Shown here: positions 16,596-25,944 of the stretch, in pieces
Layout of the letters: each line of letters starts with the position of its first letter
How positions within the stretch are numbered: the stretch's first letter is position 1
Source: Sulfurospirillum sp.
Lineage (GTDB): Bacteria; Campylobacterota; Campylobacteria; Campylobacterales; Sulfurospirillaceae
Direction: 5' to 3'
Length of the DNA: 64,000 bases
Assembly: GCA_014859685.1 (NCBI GenBank)
Contig: JACUTU010000004.1
Coordinates: 1 to 64,000, forward strand
Notes under the pieces: generated by a model
Told to the model about the DNA's origin: nothing
The model's input: the letters and a program-made list of their open reading frames with translations, nothing else
The model's database searches: none
Made by a program: the position numbers and the translations under genes

Positions 16596-17558
16596 ATGAA
16601 TATCATAAAAAAACCAAGTTGGCAGATCGGTGAAAATGAGATTACAGATGAAATTCTTTTTCACAATCGACGCCATTTTCTCAAGCTAGGAGCTGCGGCG
16701 TTCGTTTCCACAGGTATGATCGCTCAAAAGCTCAGCGCCTTGGAAAAAGAATACAGAATTCCGTTGCAATTTTCAAAAACTGCTTATGGTGAGGGGCTAG
16801 AACTCAATAGTTTTGAACAAGCAAGCACTTACAATAATTTCTACGAATTTTCTACCTCAAAAGAAAAACCAGCCAAAATGGCACATACGCTTATCACAAG
16901 TCCATGGGATGTAGGTTTTTATGGAGAGTGTGAAAATGACACTATTTTGGGTGTTGAAGATATCTTAAAACAAGTAACACTCGAGGAGCGGATTTATCGT
17001 TTTCGCTGTGTTGAGGGTTGGTCGATGGTTGTGCCGTGGATCGGTTTTCCTCTCAAAAAACTGCTAGATATTGCAAAACCAAAATCAAGTGCAAAATTTG
17101 TGGCTTTCAAAACAAAGTATGACCCACAAATGTTTTCTGATCAAGGCAGGGGGATTTTTGGTGCGATTCCTTATCCGTATGTTGAGGGATTACGCATGGA
17201 TGAAGCTATAAATGAACTTGCTTTTGTGGCGGTTGGTATGTATGGCAAGGTGTTGCCAAAACAAAATGGTGCGCCATTGCGTTTAATCGTTCCGTGGAAA
17301 TATGGTTTCAAATCGATTAAGTCTATAGATTATGTAGAATTTACCAAAAATGAGCCAAAAAACACTTGGCAAGCAGTTAATGCGCGAGAGTATGGATTTT
17401 ATGCAAATGTCAATCCACAAGTTGATCATCCTCGCTGGAGTCAAGCCAAAGAGCGAAAACTTGGCAGTTTTCTTAAAACAAAAACTTTACCATTTAATGG
17501 TTATGAAAAAGAAGTGGCCTACATGTACAAAGATATGGATTTGAAACGGTATTTTTGA
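16596..17558 (+). CDS. msrP: Protein-methionine-sulfoxide reductase catalytic subunit MsrP (YedY)
   Basis: A periplasmic molybdenum-cofactor enzyme that repairs oxidised methionines in exported proteins. The twin-arginine signal [13 protein letters not shown] has R25-R26. The molybdenum-ligating cysteine is C138 in [10 protein letters not shown]. SxYxPQMFSDQ and the [19 protein letters not shown] segment are characteristic of the family. ATG 16596 follows AAGGAG at the right spacing and is chosen over ATG 16575. It overlaps msrQ by TGATG and is followed by a copper-type efflux operon. Confidence 0.95.
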   Translation: MNIIKKPSWQIGENEITDEILFHNRRHFLKLGAAAFVSTGMIAQKLSALEKEYRIPLQFSKTAYGEGLELNSFEQASTYNNFYEFSTSKEKPAKMAHTLITSPWDVGFYGECENDTILGVEDILKQVTLEERIYRFRCVEGWSMVVPWIGFPLKKLLDIAKPKSSAKFVAFKTKYDPQMFSDQGRGIFGAIPYPYVEGLRMDEAINELAFVAVGMYGKVLPKQNGAPLRLIVPWKYGFKSIKSIDYVEFTKNEPKNTWQAVNAREYGFYANVNPQVDHPRWSQAKERKLGSFLKTKTLPFNGYEKEVAYMYKDMDLKRYF

Positions 17559-18103
17559 TGCGCAAAATTGTGCTTGTTCTCATCGCATTGATTCCGCTTT
17601 GTTATCTCGCTTTACATGTACAAAATGCAAATGACCCCATCAAATATATATATACACTCACAGGGTTTAGCGCACTAGTCTTTTTGCTCTCTTGTATATG
17701 TTTAAGCCCTCTTAAAAAACTGTACAATCTGATGATTTACCGCAAAACACTTGGGCTTTTAGCACTCTTCTACGCCTTGTTGCACTTTGTCAATTTTCTC
17801 GTGCTTGATGCGCAGTTTGAACTCTCATTTGTAATCAAAGAAGCTTTGGACAAACCATTTATCTATCTTGGAGTGTTTGCTTTGTTGATTCTTATTTTTA
17901 TGGGTTTTACTTCCACAAAAAAATTGTTTGCAAAATTTCATAAGTGGCATAAGCTCGTTTATATTGCCCTTGTTTTAGTGCTTATTCATGAGATTATGGC
18001 ACAAAAAACTATGACAAATTTAGAATATTTTTTTATAGTATTTGGCATCATATTGCTCTTGCAAAAATTTTTATATCTTACAAATATGAGATATAAATTT
18101 TAA
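17558..18103 (+). CDS. msrQ: MsrQ heme-binding membrane subunit (YedZ)
   Basis: A 181-residue inner-membrane b-type cytochrome with about six hydrophobic helices that delivers quinol electrons to MsrP. Candidate heme histidines sit in LLHFVNF, KWHKLVYIAL and LVLIHEIM. The start overlaps the msrP stop. The 3' end of the coding region forms a 9-bp hairpin followed by TTTT. Confidence 0.93.
   Translation: MRKIVLVLIALIPLCYLALHVQNANDPIKYIYTLTGFSALVFLLSCICLSPLKKLYNLMIYRKTLGLLALFYALLHFVNFLVLDAQFELSFVIKEALDKPFIYLGVFALLILIFMGFTSTKKLFAKFHKWHKLVYIALVLVLIHEIMAQKTMTNLEYFFIVFGIILLLQKFLYLTNMRYKF
18070..18097 (+). terminator. Hairpin at the end of msrQ
   Basis: TTTATATCT / AGATATAAA form a 9-bp perfect stem with a 10-nt loop just before the msrQ TAA, followed by TTTT and a T-rich run to about 18142. 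It is a possible terminator separating msrPQ from the efflux operon. Confidence 0.45.
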
Positions 18104-18190
18104 TACTGTTTTTATTTGTTTTTTGAATCCCCTTGCACATTGCTTCCACACTGATTCATTACAATATCCAAAATTATTTAAGGAGTTTTG

Positions 18191-18640
18191 ATGAAAAAGT
18201 TTTCAGCTATATTGTTAGGTTTGGGTTTATTGAGTTCGGTGGCGCTTGTAGGTGCGGATATGGATCATTCAAAGATGCAGATGAATATAGCACAATCTTC
18301 AAGCACCACACAAAGCGGTGCCTATACAAATATGACGCAAAAAGATGGCTACAGTGTTATGATGAGTTCACAAAAACCACTTATTGCAGGCTCAAATAAG
18401 CTACATGTAAAGATACAAAAAGATACAAAAGCTATAACCGATGCACAAGCAAGAATCAAATTTTTTATGCCAGAGATGCCAGGAATGCCAGCGATGGAAT
18501 ATAAAGCAAATGGTGTTTTAATAGGCGATACATTTCAATTTGACATCAGTCTAGGTATGGGCGGCACTTGGCAGTATCAACTACAGTTTAAAACAAGCGA
18601 CGGAGTTGTTCATAAAACAAAAGGGAGTGTAAATATCTAA
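18191..18640 (+). CDS. Exported FixH/YtkA-like small protein, first gene of a metal-efflux operon
   Basis: A signal peptide of about 23 residues is followed by a Met/His-rich stretch (MDHSKMQMN), then a beta-sandwich FixH/YtkA-like domain with DAQARIKFFMPEMPGMPA and GGTWQYQLQF. The many methionines in the exported part suggest Cu(I)/Ag(I) binding, which fits the CusA-type pump four genes on; this is inference. AAGGAG precedes ATG 18191. The stop overlaps the TolC gene start by one base. Confidence 0.75.
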   Translation: MKKFSAILLGLGLLSSVALVGADMDHSKMQMNIAQSSSTTQSGAYTNMTQKDGYSVMMSSQKPLIAGSNKLHVKIQKDTKAITDAQARIKFFMPEMPGMPAMEYKANGVLIGDTFQFDISLGMGGTWQYQLQFKTSDGVVHKTKGSVNI

Positions 18641-19839
18641 TGTTTGCTAAATCCATTTTTGCACTCGGCTTTTTATATGTGAGTTCTTTTGCGATCAGTT
18701 TTGAAGCGCTTACGCAAAAAGCGTTGGCACAAAATGACGCAATTGCTAGTTTGCAAAAAGAGAGTCTTGTGGCAGGTCAAGATATACTTTTAGCTCAAAA
18801 ATGGAGCAATCCTGTTTTGAGCATAGGGGCAAATGACATCTTATTTGATGATATAGGTGCTAGAGATCTTGAGCCTATGCAAGCGGTATTTGTTGCGATT
18901 TCGCAACTTATTCCGCTTGGTAAAAAACTTGAGTATCAAACACAGATCGCAAGCATTGTACAAAAAATTGCACAAACAAAACTTGAGGATGCGAAACTCA
19001 AACTCGTATCTTCGATTTATGCAAATGGTTACGATTTGCTTATTGCACAAAAAAAATTTGCATTGCTTGAGGGTTTTGAACAAAATCTACAAGAGTTGCA
19101 AACAGTTTTGCTAGCCTTGTATGAAAACTCAAATGCTAATCAGGTTGCAAGTTTGCAAGTGCAACTTTTGCGTTCAAACCTTCAGATTCAAAAAGAAAAT
19201 ATCCGCTCAAAAATAGCAACTTTACAGCTCAATCTTGAACAATTGAGTTATGAAAAAAATATTGCACTTGAAGCTGATTTGAGTCTTGAAAAAGCTTTTT
19301 TGGTACCACAAAATCTCAGCACGCATCCGTTTATCCAATCCATAGAATTTGCAATCAAAAAATACAATACACTTGCGCAACTTGAAGAGGAGAAAAAACA
19401 TTCTGATTTGCGGGTGAACTTCGGATATTTTTCAAGAGATGCAAAGTATAAAGACTATGCCAATCTTTCTTTTTCTATGCCACTTGCAATTTATGGGACA
19501 GAAGATGTGTTGCGTGTTAAAGCAAAATACCAAAGTTCACAAGCACTTGATGTTTTACATAAAACGAAACAAGTGTTCAAAACAAACTTTGAGATGTTAC
19601 AAGTGAGTATGGCAACGGCATTTGCAAACTATCAAAATCTTCTTACAAGTATGGTTCCACAAAGAAATTTCATACAAGAAAGTCTAGCGTTACACAATGC
19701 ATTAGGACACAATAGTGTGGTGGATCTTATCAAAAATTTCAATGAAATTATCACCTTGCAGTTGCTAGGCGTGGATGAGATGCAAAAATACTTTAATGCG
19801 TACGCACAATCAATTTACTACACAGGAATACCACAATGA
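18640..19839 (+). CDS. TolC-family outer-membrane efflux protein
   Basis: 399 residues: a signal peptide (cleavage near SSFA), then long amphipathic helices with the duplicated TolC pattern. The WSNPVLSIGANDI and ISQLIPLGKKLEYQ segments match outer-membrane efflux proteins that pair with heavy-metal RND pumps. It forms the exit duct of the tripartite system encoded by the next two genes, with overlaps of 1 and 4 bp to its neighbours. Confidence 0.9.
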   Translation: MFAKSIFALGFLYVSSFAISFEALTQKALAQNDAIASLQKESLVAGQDILLAQKWSNPVLSIGANDILFDDIGARDLEPMQAVFVAISQLIPLGKKLEYQTQIASIVQKIAQTKLEDAKLKLVSSIYANGYDLLIAQKKFALLEGFEQNLQELQTVLLALYENSNANQVASLQVQLLRSNLQIQKENIRSKIATLQLNLEQLSYEKNIALEADLSLEKAFLVPQNLSTHPFIQSIEFAIKKYNTLAQLEEEKKHSDLRVNFGYFSRDAKYKDYANLSFSMPLAIYGTEDVLRVKAKYQSSQALDVLHKTKQVFKTNFEMLQVSMATAFANYQNLLTSMVPQRNFIQESLALHNALGHNSVVDLIKNFNEIITLQLLGVDEMQKYFNAYAQSIYYTGIPQ

Positions 19840-20837
19840 GACTCTTTTTTTTACTTTTTCTATTTTTTGTTTATTCGCAAGCAAAAATCATACAAACAGA
19901 CCAGTTATTTAACAAAAAGATCGTACATGTAAAGCAAAAAGAGTTTGCATATGCAAAAACATTTTATGCAAAAACTATGATCAATGAGGCAAAAATCATC
20001 GATATAGCACCACGGTTTAGCGGTTTTGTGGAAAATCTTACAGCAGATAAAAATTATGCTTTTGTGGATGCAAATACCCCTTTGCTCAGTGTGTATTCAG
20101 ATGAAATACTCTCAGCCATAAATGAACTCAAACTTGCACAAAAATTGGGCAAGCAAAGCGGTTTGTACCAAAGTGCTTACAATAAACTTTTGCGTTTTGA
20201 TCTGCACAAAAAAACACTTGCAAAGATAACGCAAGGAGCATTCAAAGATAGCGATATCCAGATTTATTCGCCCATAAGTGGCTACATCATACAAAAAAAA
20301 ATTAACCAAAAATCTGCGTTTAAAAAAGGTCAACTTCTTTTTCAAATAGCAGATTTTCAAAATTTGTGGGTGATTGCTAAGGTATACCAACAAGATGTTG
20401 GATTTCTCTCCAAGGCCATGGCTGCAAAAATTATGATCGATGGAATATCTGAGCCAATAATTGCTAGCGTAGATTATATTTATCCATCGGTGAGCGAAAA
20501 AGATCAAACTATCGATGTTCGTTTGGTTATTGACAATAAAGAAAATCTTATTTTGCCAAATATGTTCGCAACAGTAGAACTTTCTAAAAAAGCACGAAAA
20601 ATCCTTAGTTTGCCTCGATCTGCGGTGCTTAGCAAGGGAGAAAAGCACTTTGTTTTCAAACCACTCAATGAAAAAGAGTATGAACCAGTTATCATCAAAG
20701 CTGAAAGAATTGATAGTGAAAGTTACGAGATACTTGAGGGTTTGCAAGAGGGTGATGCGGTGATCGATCGTGTGATGTTTATGCAAGATAGTGATGCCAT
20801 TACAAATGGTTTGTATGAATCTGATGAAGAGTGGTAG
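19836..20837 (+). CDS. RND efflux membrane-fusion (periplasmic adaptor) protein, CusB-like
   Basis: 333 residues with an N-terminal signal peptide (YSQA cleavage region), a barrel-sandwich/lipoyl domain (IAPRFSGFVENLTADKN and YSPISGYIIQK), a short alpha hairpin, and beta-barrel and membrane-proximal domains (VDYIYPSVSEKDQTIDVRLV; LPRSAVLSKGEKHFVF). It bridges the RND pump and the TolC-like channel. It starts in an ATGA overlap with the TolC gene. Confidence 0.9.
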   Translation: MRLFFLLFLFFVYSQAKIIQTDQLFNKKIVHVKQKEFAYAKTFYAKTMINEAKIIDIAPRFSGFVENLTADKNYAFVDANTPLLSVYSDEILSAINELKLAQKLGKQSGLYQSAYNKLLRFDLHKKTLAKITQGAFKDSDIQIYSPISGYIIQKKINQKSAFKKGQLLFQIADFQNLWVIAKVYQQDVGFLSKAMAAKIMIDGISEPIIASVDYIYPSVSEKDQTIDVRLVIDNKENLILPNMFATVELSKKARKILSLPRSAVLSKGEKHFVFKPLNEKEYEPVIIKAERIDSESYEILEGLQEGDAVIDRVMFMQDSDAITNGLYESDEEW

Positions 20838-20846
20838 GAAAAAATT

Positions 20847-23800
20847 ATGGTAGAAAAAATCATAGATTATAGTATTAAAAATATTTTTATCGTTCTTTTA
20901 AGTACTTTTGTTTTGGTGGGATTGTCGATTTGGGCAGTGAAACAAACTCCGCTTGATGCCCTGCCAGATCTTTCGCCACCGCAAGTTATCGTGCAAGTGA
21001 AATGGCCGGGACAATCACCAAGTACGATAGAAGAACAGATTAGTTACCCGCTCATCTCAAGCTTGTTATCCTTACAAAATATCGAAACAGTGCGTGCAGT
21101 GAGTAGTTTTGAAAATGCGCTTATTTACATCATTTTTAAAGAAAAAACAGATCTTTATGCGGCGAGAGAACGCGTTTTGGAACAACTTTCACAGCTTGCA
21201 TCGACTTTTCCGCAAGGTGCAACTGTCAATATTGGGCCAGATGCAACAGGTGTTGGTTGGGCGTATGAATACGCTTTGAACTCTAAAACAAAAAGCCTTG
21301 ATGAATTGCGTTCGTTGCAAGATTATTATTATAAATACGCACTTTTGAGTGTGGATGGTGTAAGTGATGTGGCATCTATCGGTGGTTTTGTAAAAAATTA
21401 TGAGATCACGCTTGATCAAGATAAGCTTGTGCAATACGACATAAGTTTGCAGATGATTACAGATGCCATCAAAAAGAGCAATAACGACAAAGGCGGCAGA
21501 ATTATTTTAGAAAATGGATTTGAAAATATCATTCAAGCCAAAGGCTATCTTAAAAATGAAGCTGACATAGAAGAGATCACAGTAAAAATACAAAATGCAA
21601 CACCCTTGAAGATCAAAGATATAGCACAAGTCAATCTTACCCCAGCTAGCAGAAGAGGCTTGGTGGATCTCAACGGTGAAGGCGAGAGTGTTGGTGGTAT
21701 CGTTATCGTTCGCTTTGGAGAAAACACTTATGATGTAATCCAAAGGGTAAAAAAGAAATTAGAAAGCTTACATGTAGAGGGTGTGAGCGTGGTAGAAACT
21801 TATGACAGAAGCTCACTTATCGACAAGGCAATTGCTACGCTAAAAAGCACACTTGTTGAGGAGAGTATCATTGTTATGATAGTATCAGCGCTGTTTTTAT
21901 TTCACCTAAGAAGTGCTTTTATCATCATCCTTACTTTGCCTATAACTGTGTTGTTCACATTTTTACTGATGAAAACTTTTGGGCTTGGAAGCAATATCAT
22001 GAGCCTTGGCGGTATCGCTATTGCGATTGGGGCGATGGTTGATGCGACAATTGTTATGGTAGAAAATGCACACAAATACATCCATAAGGCTATCTTGGAA
22101 AAAGGGAGCATAGATGAGCAGGAGCGAAAAAGAATAATCCTCAAATCTTCCAAACAAGTGGGACGCCCTATCTTTTTTGCATTGATTTTAGTTGTTGTAT
22201 CTTTCTTGCCTATCTTCGCACTTAACGGACAAGAGGGTAAGTTGTTTGTTCCGCTTGCTTTTACAAAAACATTTGCAATGCTTTGTGGCGCATTTTTATC
22301 GATTACGCTTGTGCCTATTTTAATGCTGTTTTTTATAAGAGGTAAAATTTTGCCAGAAAACAAAAACTGGCTCAATAGATTTTTTACTTTTTTGTATATT
22401 CCTATCTTAAAACTCTCCTTGAGGTTGCGTTATGTTGTTGTGCTAGGATTTGTTGCTATGTTGGCGTTTACTTACCCTTTATACAAAGAGCAAAATTGGG
22501 AATTTATGCCAATGATCAATGAGCAAACCTTTATGTATATGCCTGTTACACCTTATGGAATAGGCATAGATTTTGCAAAAGAGCTCACCCATAAAACAAA
22601 TAAAATCATCAAAAGTTTTCCAGAAGTTTCAAGCGTGTTTGCCAAAGTGGGACGAGCCGATTCTGCCACAGATCCAGCGCCGCTTGCCATGATCGAAACC
22701 ATTATCCAATTCAAAGATCAAAGTGAATGGCGTGAAGGCATGAGCTATGAAAAACTCATGAAAGAGATGGATGAAAAGTTGCAAATTGCAGGACTTATAA
22801 ACTCATGGACCTATCCAATTCGAGGACGAATAGATATGCTCCTTACAGGCATAAGAACGCCACTTGGTATCAAACTTTATGGCAACAACCACCAAAAACT
22901 TGAGCAAACCGCAACACAGATAGAGCAAAAACTCAAAAAACTAGAACATACATTGTCCGTGTCTTCAGATAAAATAAATAGTGGTTATTATCTGATGATC
23001 GACATAGATGATGCATTGCTTGCTCGTTATGGCATCACAAAAACTACTATTTTAGACACAGTACAACTAGCTATCGGTGGCGCTCAAGTAAGTGTTATGT
23101 TGCAAGGCTTGGAGCGCTATGGTATTAGTTTGCGACTCGAGGGTGAGCAGCGAAAAGAGATAACAAGTATCAAAAATATTCAGATAAAAACAAAACTTGG
23201 TTTTCAGCCTTTGCAAAGTTTTGCACGGGTTTATTACAAAGAAGGACCTAGTGTTATCAAATCTGAAAAAGGGATGAATGTCAATTTTATCTACATTACT
23301 CCAAAGCCAGAGGTCTCGTCAAAACAGTATAAAGATGAAGCGCAAAAAATTCTCAAAGAGATAAAATTGCCAGAGGGTTTTTATATAGAATGGGCGGGAC
23401 AGAGTGAATATCTTGAAAGTGCGATGAAAAAACTCACTTACATTATACCGCTTACTTTTGTGATTATCTTTTTTCTTATCCTCATGGCTTTGAAAAATTT
23501 TCTCTATACATGTGTGATATTTTTTACCTTGCCATTTGCGATAACAGGAGGAATTTTATATCTGGATTTTTTAAATTTCAATATAAGTATAGCTGTGATT
23601 GTAGGCTTTTTGGCACTGTTGGGCGTGGCGGCTGAAACTTCTATCGTGATGCTTGTGTATCTTGATGAAGCGCTTAAAGAGTTAAAAGAAAAGGAATTGC
23701 AATTTAGCAAAGCCAATATCTTTGCGGCTGTTTACAATGGTGCAGCACTCAGACTCAGGCCAAAACTCATGACGCTCTTTGCTATCATGGGCGGACTGAT

Positions 23801-23957
23801 TCCTATCATGTACATAAAAGGCGTTGGTAGCGAAGTGATGCAGCGAATTGCAGCTCCGATGATAGGAGGTATGGCGAGTTCTGCTGTACTAACTTTGATT
23901 ATCGTTCCGAGTATATTTTACATTATAGCCTTGGTTAAAAAGGAAAAATTGCTATAA
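20847..23957 (+). CDS. CusA/CzcA-family heavy-metal RND pump, probably Cu(I)/Ag(I)-type
   Basis: A 1036-residue inner-membrane proton antiporter with 12 predicted helices and two large periplasmic loops. The TM4 signature AIGAMVDATIVMVEN resembles the monovalent-cation CusA subgroup more than the divalent CzcA form. Periplasmic methionine-rich segments (WEFMPMINEQTFMYMPV) fit a methionine relay. With the preceding TolC and adaptor genes and the FixH-like exported protein it forms a complete efflux system. Copper or silver as substrate is inferred, not shown. Confidence 0.92.
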   Translation: MVEKIIDYSIKNIFIVLLSTFVLVGLSIWAVKQTPLDALPDLSPPQVIVQVKWPGQSPSTIEEQISYPLISSLLSLQNIETVRAVSSFENALIYIIFKEKTDLYAARERVLEQLSQLASTFPQGATVNIGPDATGVGWAYEYALNSKTKSLDELRSLQDYYYKYALLSVDGVSDVASIGGFVKNYEITLDQDKLVQYDISLQMITDAIKKSNNDKGGRIILENGFENIIQAKGYLKNEADIEEITVKIQNATPLKIKDIAQVNLTPASRRGLVDLNGEGESVGGIVIVRFGENTYDVIQRVKKKLESLHVEGVSVVETYDRSSLIDKAIATLKSTLVEESIIVMIVSALFLFHLRSAFIIILTLPITVLFTFLLMKTFGLGSNIMSLGGIAIAIGAMVDATIVMVENAHKYIHKAILEKGSIDEQERKRIILKSSKQVGRPIFFALILVVVSFLPIFALNGQEGKLFVPLAFTKTFAMLCGAFLSITLVPILMLFFIRGKILPENKNWLNRFFTFLYIPILKLSLRLRYVVVLGFVAMLAFTYPLYKEQNWEFMPMINEQTFMYMPVTPYGIGIDFAKELTHKTNKIIKSFPEVSSVFAKVGRADSATDPAPLAMIETIIQFKDQSEWREGMSYEKLMKEMDEKLQIAGLINSWTYPIRGRIDMLLTGIRTPLGIKLYGNNHQKLEQTATQIEQKLKKLEHTLSVSSDKINSGYYLMIDIDDALLARYGITKTTILDTVQLAIGGAQVSVMLQGLERYGISLRLEGEQRKEITSIKNIQIKTKLGFQPLQSFARVYYKEGPSVIKSEKGMNVNFIYITPKPEVSSKQYKDEAQKILKEIKLPEGFYIEWAGQSEYLESAMKKLTYIIPLTFVIIFFLILMALKNFLYTCVIFFTLPFAITGGILYLDFLNFNISIAVIVGFLALLGVAAETSIVMLVYLDEALKELKEKELQFSKANIFAAVYNGAALRLRPKLMTLFAIMGGLIPIMYIKGVGSEVMQRIAAPMIGGMASSAVLTLIIVPSIFYIIALVKKEKLL

Positions 23958-23964
23958 TGCGCAA

Positions 23965-24459
23965 ATGAAAAAAACAAATGCGTGTCGTATATTAGATAAA
24001 TACAAAATCCCTTACACTCTCATCGAGTATGCAATCGATGAGAGTGATTTGAGTGCCTTACATGTAGCCAAAGTTTCGGGTATAAACATCAAGCAAATTT
24101 TTAAAACTTTAGTCTGTGTAGATGAGAAAAACCAACCGCTCGTAGCTTGTATCTCTGGAGACGATGCGCTTGATCTCAAAGCTTTAGCAAAAGTAGCAGG
24201 AGTGAAAAAATGCACCATGATTCCTCTGAAAGATTTACTTAAAATCACAGGTTATATCAAAGGAGGTTGCTCGCCGATTGGAATGAAAAAACTCTATCCA
24301 ACATTCTTACATGTGAGTGCATTAGAATATCCATTTATAAGTATCAGCGCTGGAGTTAGAGGGATGCAAATCAAACTTGATCCCCAATTTTTACTCAAAG
24401 CAATTTTGGTAAAAACTGCCGATATCATCGAACGCAAAGAAAAAACATGCAAATCATAG
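23965..24459 (+). CDS. ybaK: YbaK/EbsC-family Cys-tRNA(Pro) deacylase
   Basis: A 164-residue trans-editing deacylase that clears mischarged Cys-tRNA(Pro). The family core is visible: catalytic-lysine region IKQIFKTLVC, LDLKALAKVAGVKKC, the GYIKGGCSPIG loop and the SISAGVRGMQIKL end. It starts 7 bp after the efflux pump gene; a TATAAT-like box at 23953-23958 lies directly before it. Residues 17-28 are encoded by a perfect 12-bp inverted repeat. The stop overlaps the next gene by 13 bp. Confidence 0.93.
   Translation: MKKTNACRILDKYKIPYTLIEYAIDESDLSALHVAKVSGINIKQIFKTLVCVDEKNQPLVACISGDDALDLKALAKVAGVKKCTMIPLKDLLKITGYIKGGCSPIGMKKLYPTFLHVSALEYPFISISAGVRGMQIKLDPQFLLKAILVKTADIIERKEKTCKS
24015..24046 (+). 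repeat. Perfect 12-bp inverted repeat inside ybaK
   Basis: CACTCTCATCGA (24015-24026) and TCGATGAGAGTG (24035-24046) flank an 8-nt loop, 50 nt after the ybaK start codon. Confidence 0.9.
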
Positions 24460-25130
24460 AATTACAAAACCTAACATATATGCTTTTACCGCTCTTGTTT
24501 GTTGGCTATTTTTACTACAAATGGGTGGGCAATAAAACAGAAATCATCTATGCTACTTTTAAGATGTTTGCACAACTCTTGCTCATTGGATATCTTTTGG
24601 GATATATATTTGAAGCTAAGAGTTCGCTTGTAACGCTTGTAGTGGTTTTAGTGATGATAACCGCCGCTAGTTTTATAACTATTAGAAATATTACATGTAA
24701 GTCTAAAAAACTCTATTTTTCCATCTTTTTTGCCATCTTTGTGGGGGGAAGTATCAATCTGTTTTTAGTTCTCTTTTTTGTTTTGGATTTAGATAGCTTT
24801 AACACTCCCCGCTATGTAATTCCGCTTGCTGGAATGCTCTATTCTAACTGTATGAATGCTGTTTCTTTGGTTGCAGAACGATTTGAAAAAGAGATGCAAC
24901 ATGCGGGGTATGAAGAAGCAAGGTCTATAGCATTTAAAGCTTCTATGATTCCTCAAATAAACGCATTTTTAGCCGTCGGTCTTGTTTCTTTGCCTGGGAC
25001 GATGACAGGTCAAATTTTAGCAGGAGCCGATCCACTCATCGCTGCAAGATACCAAATCATGGTAATGCTTATGATTTTAGGTAGCGCAGGTATCTCGACT
25101 ATCATCTATCTTTTGCAAAAAAGTTCGTAA
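24447..25130 (+). CDS. FetB/YbbM-like (UPF0014) ABC-transporter permease
   Basis: A 227-residue protein with about seven membrane helices. The family landmarks are PLAGMLYSNCMNAVSL, EKEMQHAGYEEARSIAFKAS and SLPGTMTGQILAGADP, as in FetB of the FetAB iron exporter. No FetA ATPase gene is next to it; the partner must be elsewhere or absent. It begins 13 bp inside ybaK, so the two are translationally linked. Confidence 0.85.
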   Translation: MQIIELQNLTYMLLPLLFVGYFYYKWVGNKTEIIYATFKMFAQLLLIGYLLGYIFEAKSSLVTLVVVLVMITAASFITIRNITCKSKKLYFSIFFAIFVGGSINLFLVLFFVLDLDSFNTPRYVIPLAGMLYSNCMNAVSLVAERFEKEMQHAGYEEARSIAFKASMIPQINAFLAVGLVSLPGTMTGQILAGADPLIAARYQIMVMLMILGSAGISTIIYLLQKSS

Positions 25131-25205
25131 ATACCTCTTGTTTTTTCGAAAATTACTTTTTCGTGGTTTGCTGGGTTTGTAGGGGCATTTGTTCCTAACA
25201 CTGAA

Positions 25206-25238
25206 GCGGACGCATTCGATTTAGTGCATAACATCAGT
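25206..25238 (+). repeat. Dispersed intergenic repeat, copy B
   Basis: GCGGACGCATTCG...GTGCATAACATCAGT lies between fetB and rplU and matches the 3' halves of copies A and C. Upstream, CACTGAA (25199-25205) can pair with TTTAGTG (25220-25226). A TAGGGG box at 25180-25185 is shared with copy C. Confidence 0.7.
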
Positions 25239-25307
25239 TATTTAAATAAATCTTAAAGAAATATTAGATACAATCCACATCTTAAATCTCTCCAAAAGGA
25301 CATACGC

Positions 25308-25616
25308 ATGTATGCAATTATAAAAAATGGCGGGAAGCAATATAAAGTTCAAGTTGGAGATTATGTAAATCTAGACAGACTTGACGCTTCGCCAAAAGAG
25401 AAAATCGAGGTCACGGAAGTTTTAGCTATCAATGATGGCGAACTAAAAGTGGGAGCTCCATTTGTTGATGGTGCAAAAGTGGAACTAGAAGTAGTAACCG
25501 AAGGTAAAGATAAAAAAGTCATTACTTTTAAAAAGCGTAGAAGAAAAGATTCAAAAGTAAAACGCGGTTTTAGACGACAGTTTACACGAGTAAAAGTTTT
25601 AAGCATTCAAGCTTAA
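25308..25616 (+). CDS. rplU: 50S ribosomal protein L21
   Basis: 102 residues beginning [18 protein letters not shown] and ending with the conserved [18 protein letters not shown] rRNA-binding tail and TRVKVLSI. It precedes rpmA as in nearly all bacteria. The -10-like GATACAAT at 25267-25274 and AAAAGGA before the ATG are suitable expression signals. Confidence 0.98.
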   Translation: MYAIIKNGGKQYKVQVGDYVNLDRLDASPKEKIEVTEVLAINDGELKVGAPFVDGAKVELEVVTEGKDKKVITFKKRRRKDSKVKRGFRRQFTRVKVLSIQA

Positions 25617-25654
25617 TTCCCACAAGACACTAAGAAAGAAATAGGAGTAACACA

Positions 25655-25909
25655 ATGGCTCACAAGAAAGGTCAGGGAAGTACCCAGAACAATAGAGACT
25701 CAGCTGGTCGCAGACTAGGCGTGAAAAAATTTGGTGGCGAATTTGTCCGTGCTGGCAATATCATCATCCGTCAAAGAGGAACGCAAACACATCCAGGTAG
25801 CAATGTAGGCATGGGCAATGATCATACTATATACGCACTTGTAGATGGACATGTACAATTTGGTCGTAAAGACAAAAGTAGAAAAAAAGTTTCTGTAATC
25901 CCCGCATAA
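25655..25909 (+). CDS. rpmA: 50S ribosomal protein L27
   Basis: 84 residues. It starts [20 protein letters not shown] with no N-terminal cleavable extension, and continues [21 protein letters not shown]. It lies near the peptidyl-transferase centre. A classic intrinsic terminator follows 6 bp after the stop. Confidence 0.98.
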   Translation: MAHKKGQGSTQNNRDSAGRRLGVKKFGGEFVRAGNIIIRQRGTQTHPGSNVGMGNDHTIYALVDGHVQFGRKDKSRKKVSVIPA

Positions 25910-25911
25910 TT

Positions 25912-25935
25912 AAAGGGCGGATTTTCCGCCTTTTT
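25912..25935 (+). terminator. Rho-independent terminator of rplU-rpmA
   Basis: GGCGG-ATTTT-CCGCC stem, preceded by AAAG and followed by TTTTT, just after the rpmA stop. Confidence 0.92.
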
Positions 25936-25944
25936 CCTCTGTAG

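Noticed and set aside
25131-25240. Integron attC-like reading of repeat copy B (CCTAAC ... hairpin ... GTTA)
   Set aside because: The R' and R'' core consensus (RYYYAAC/GTTRRRY) does not fit, no integrase is near, and copies A and C lack the ends.
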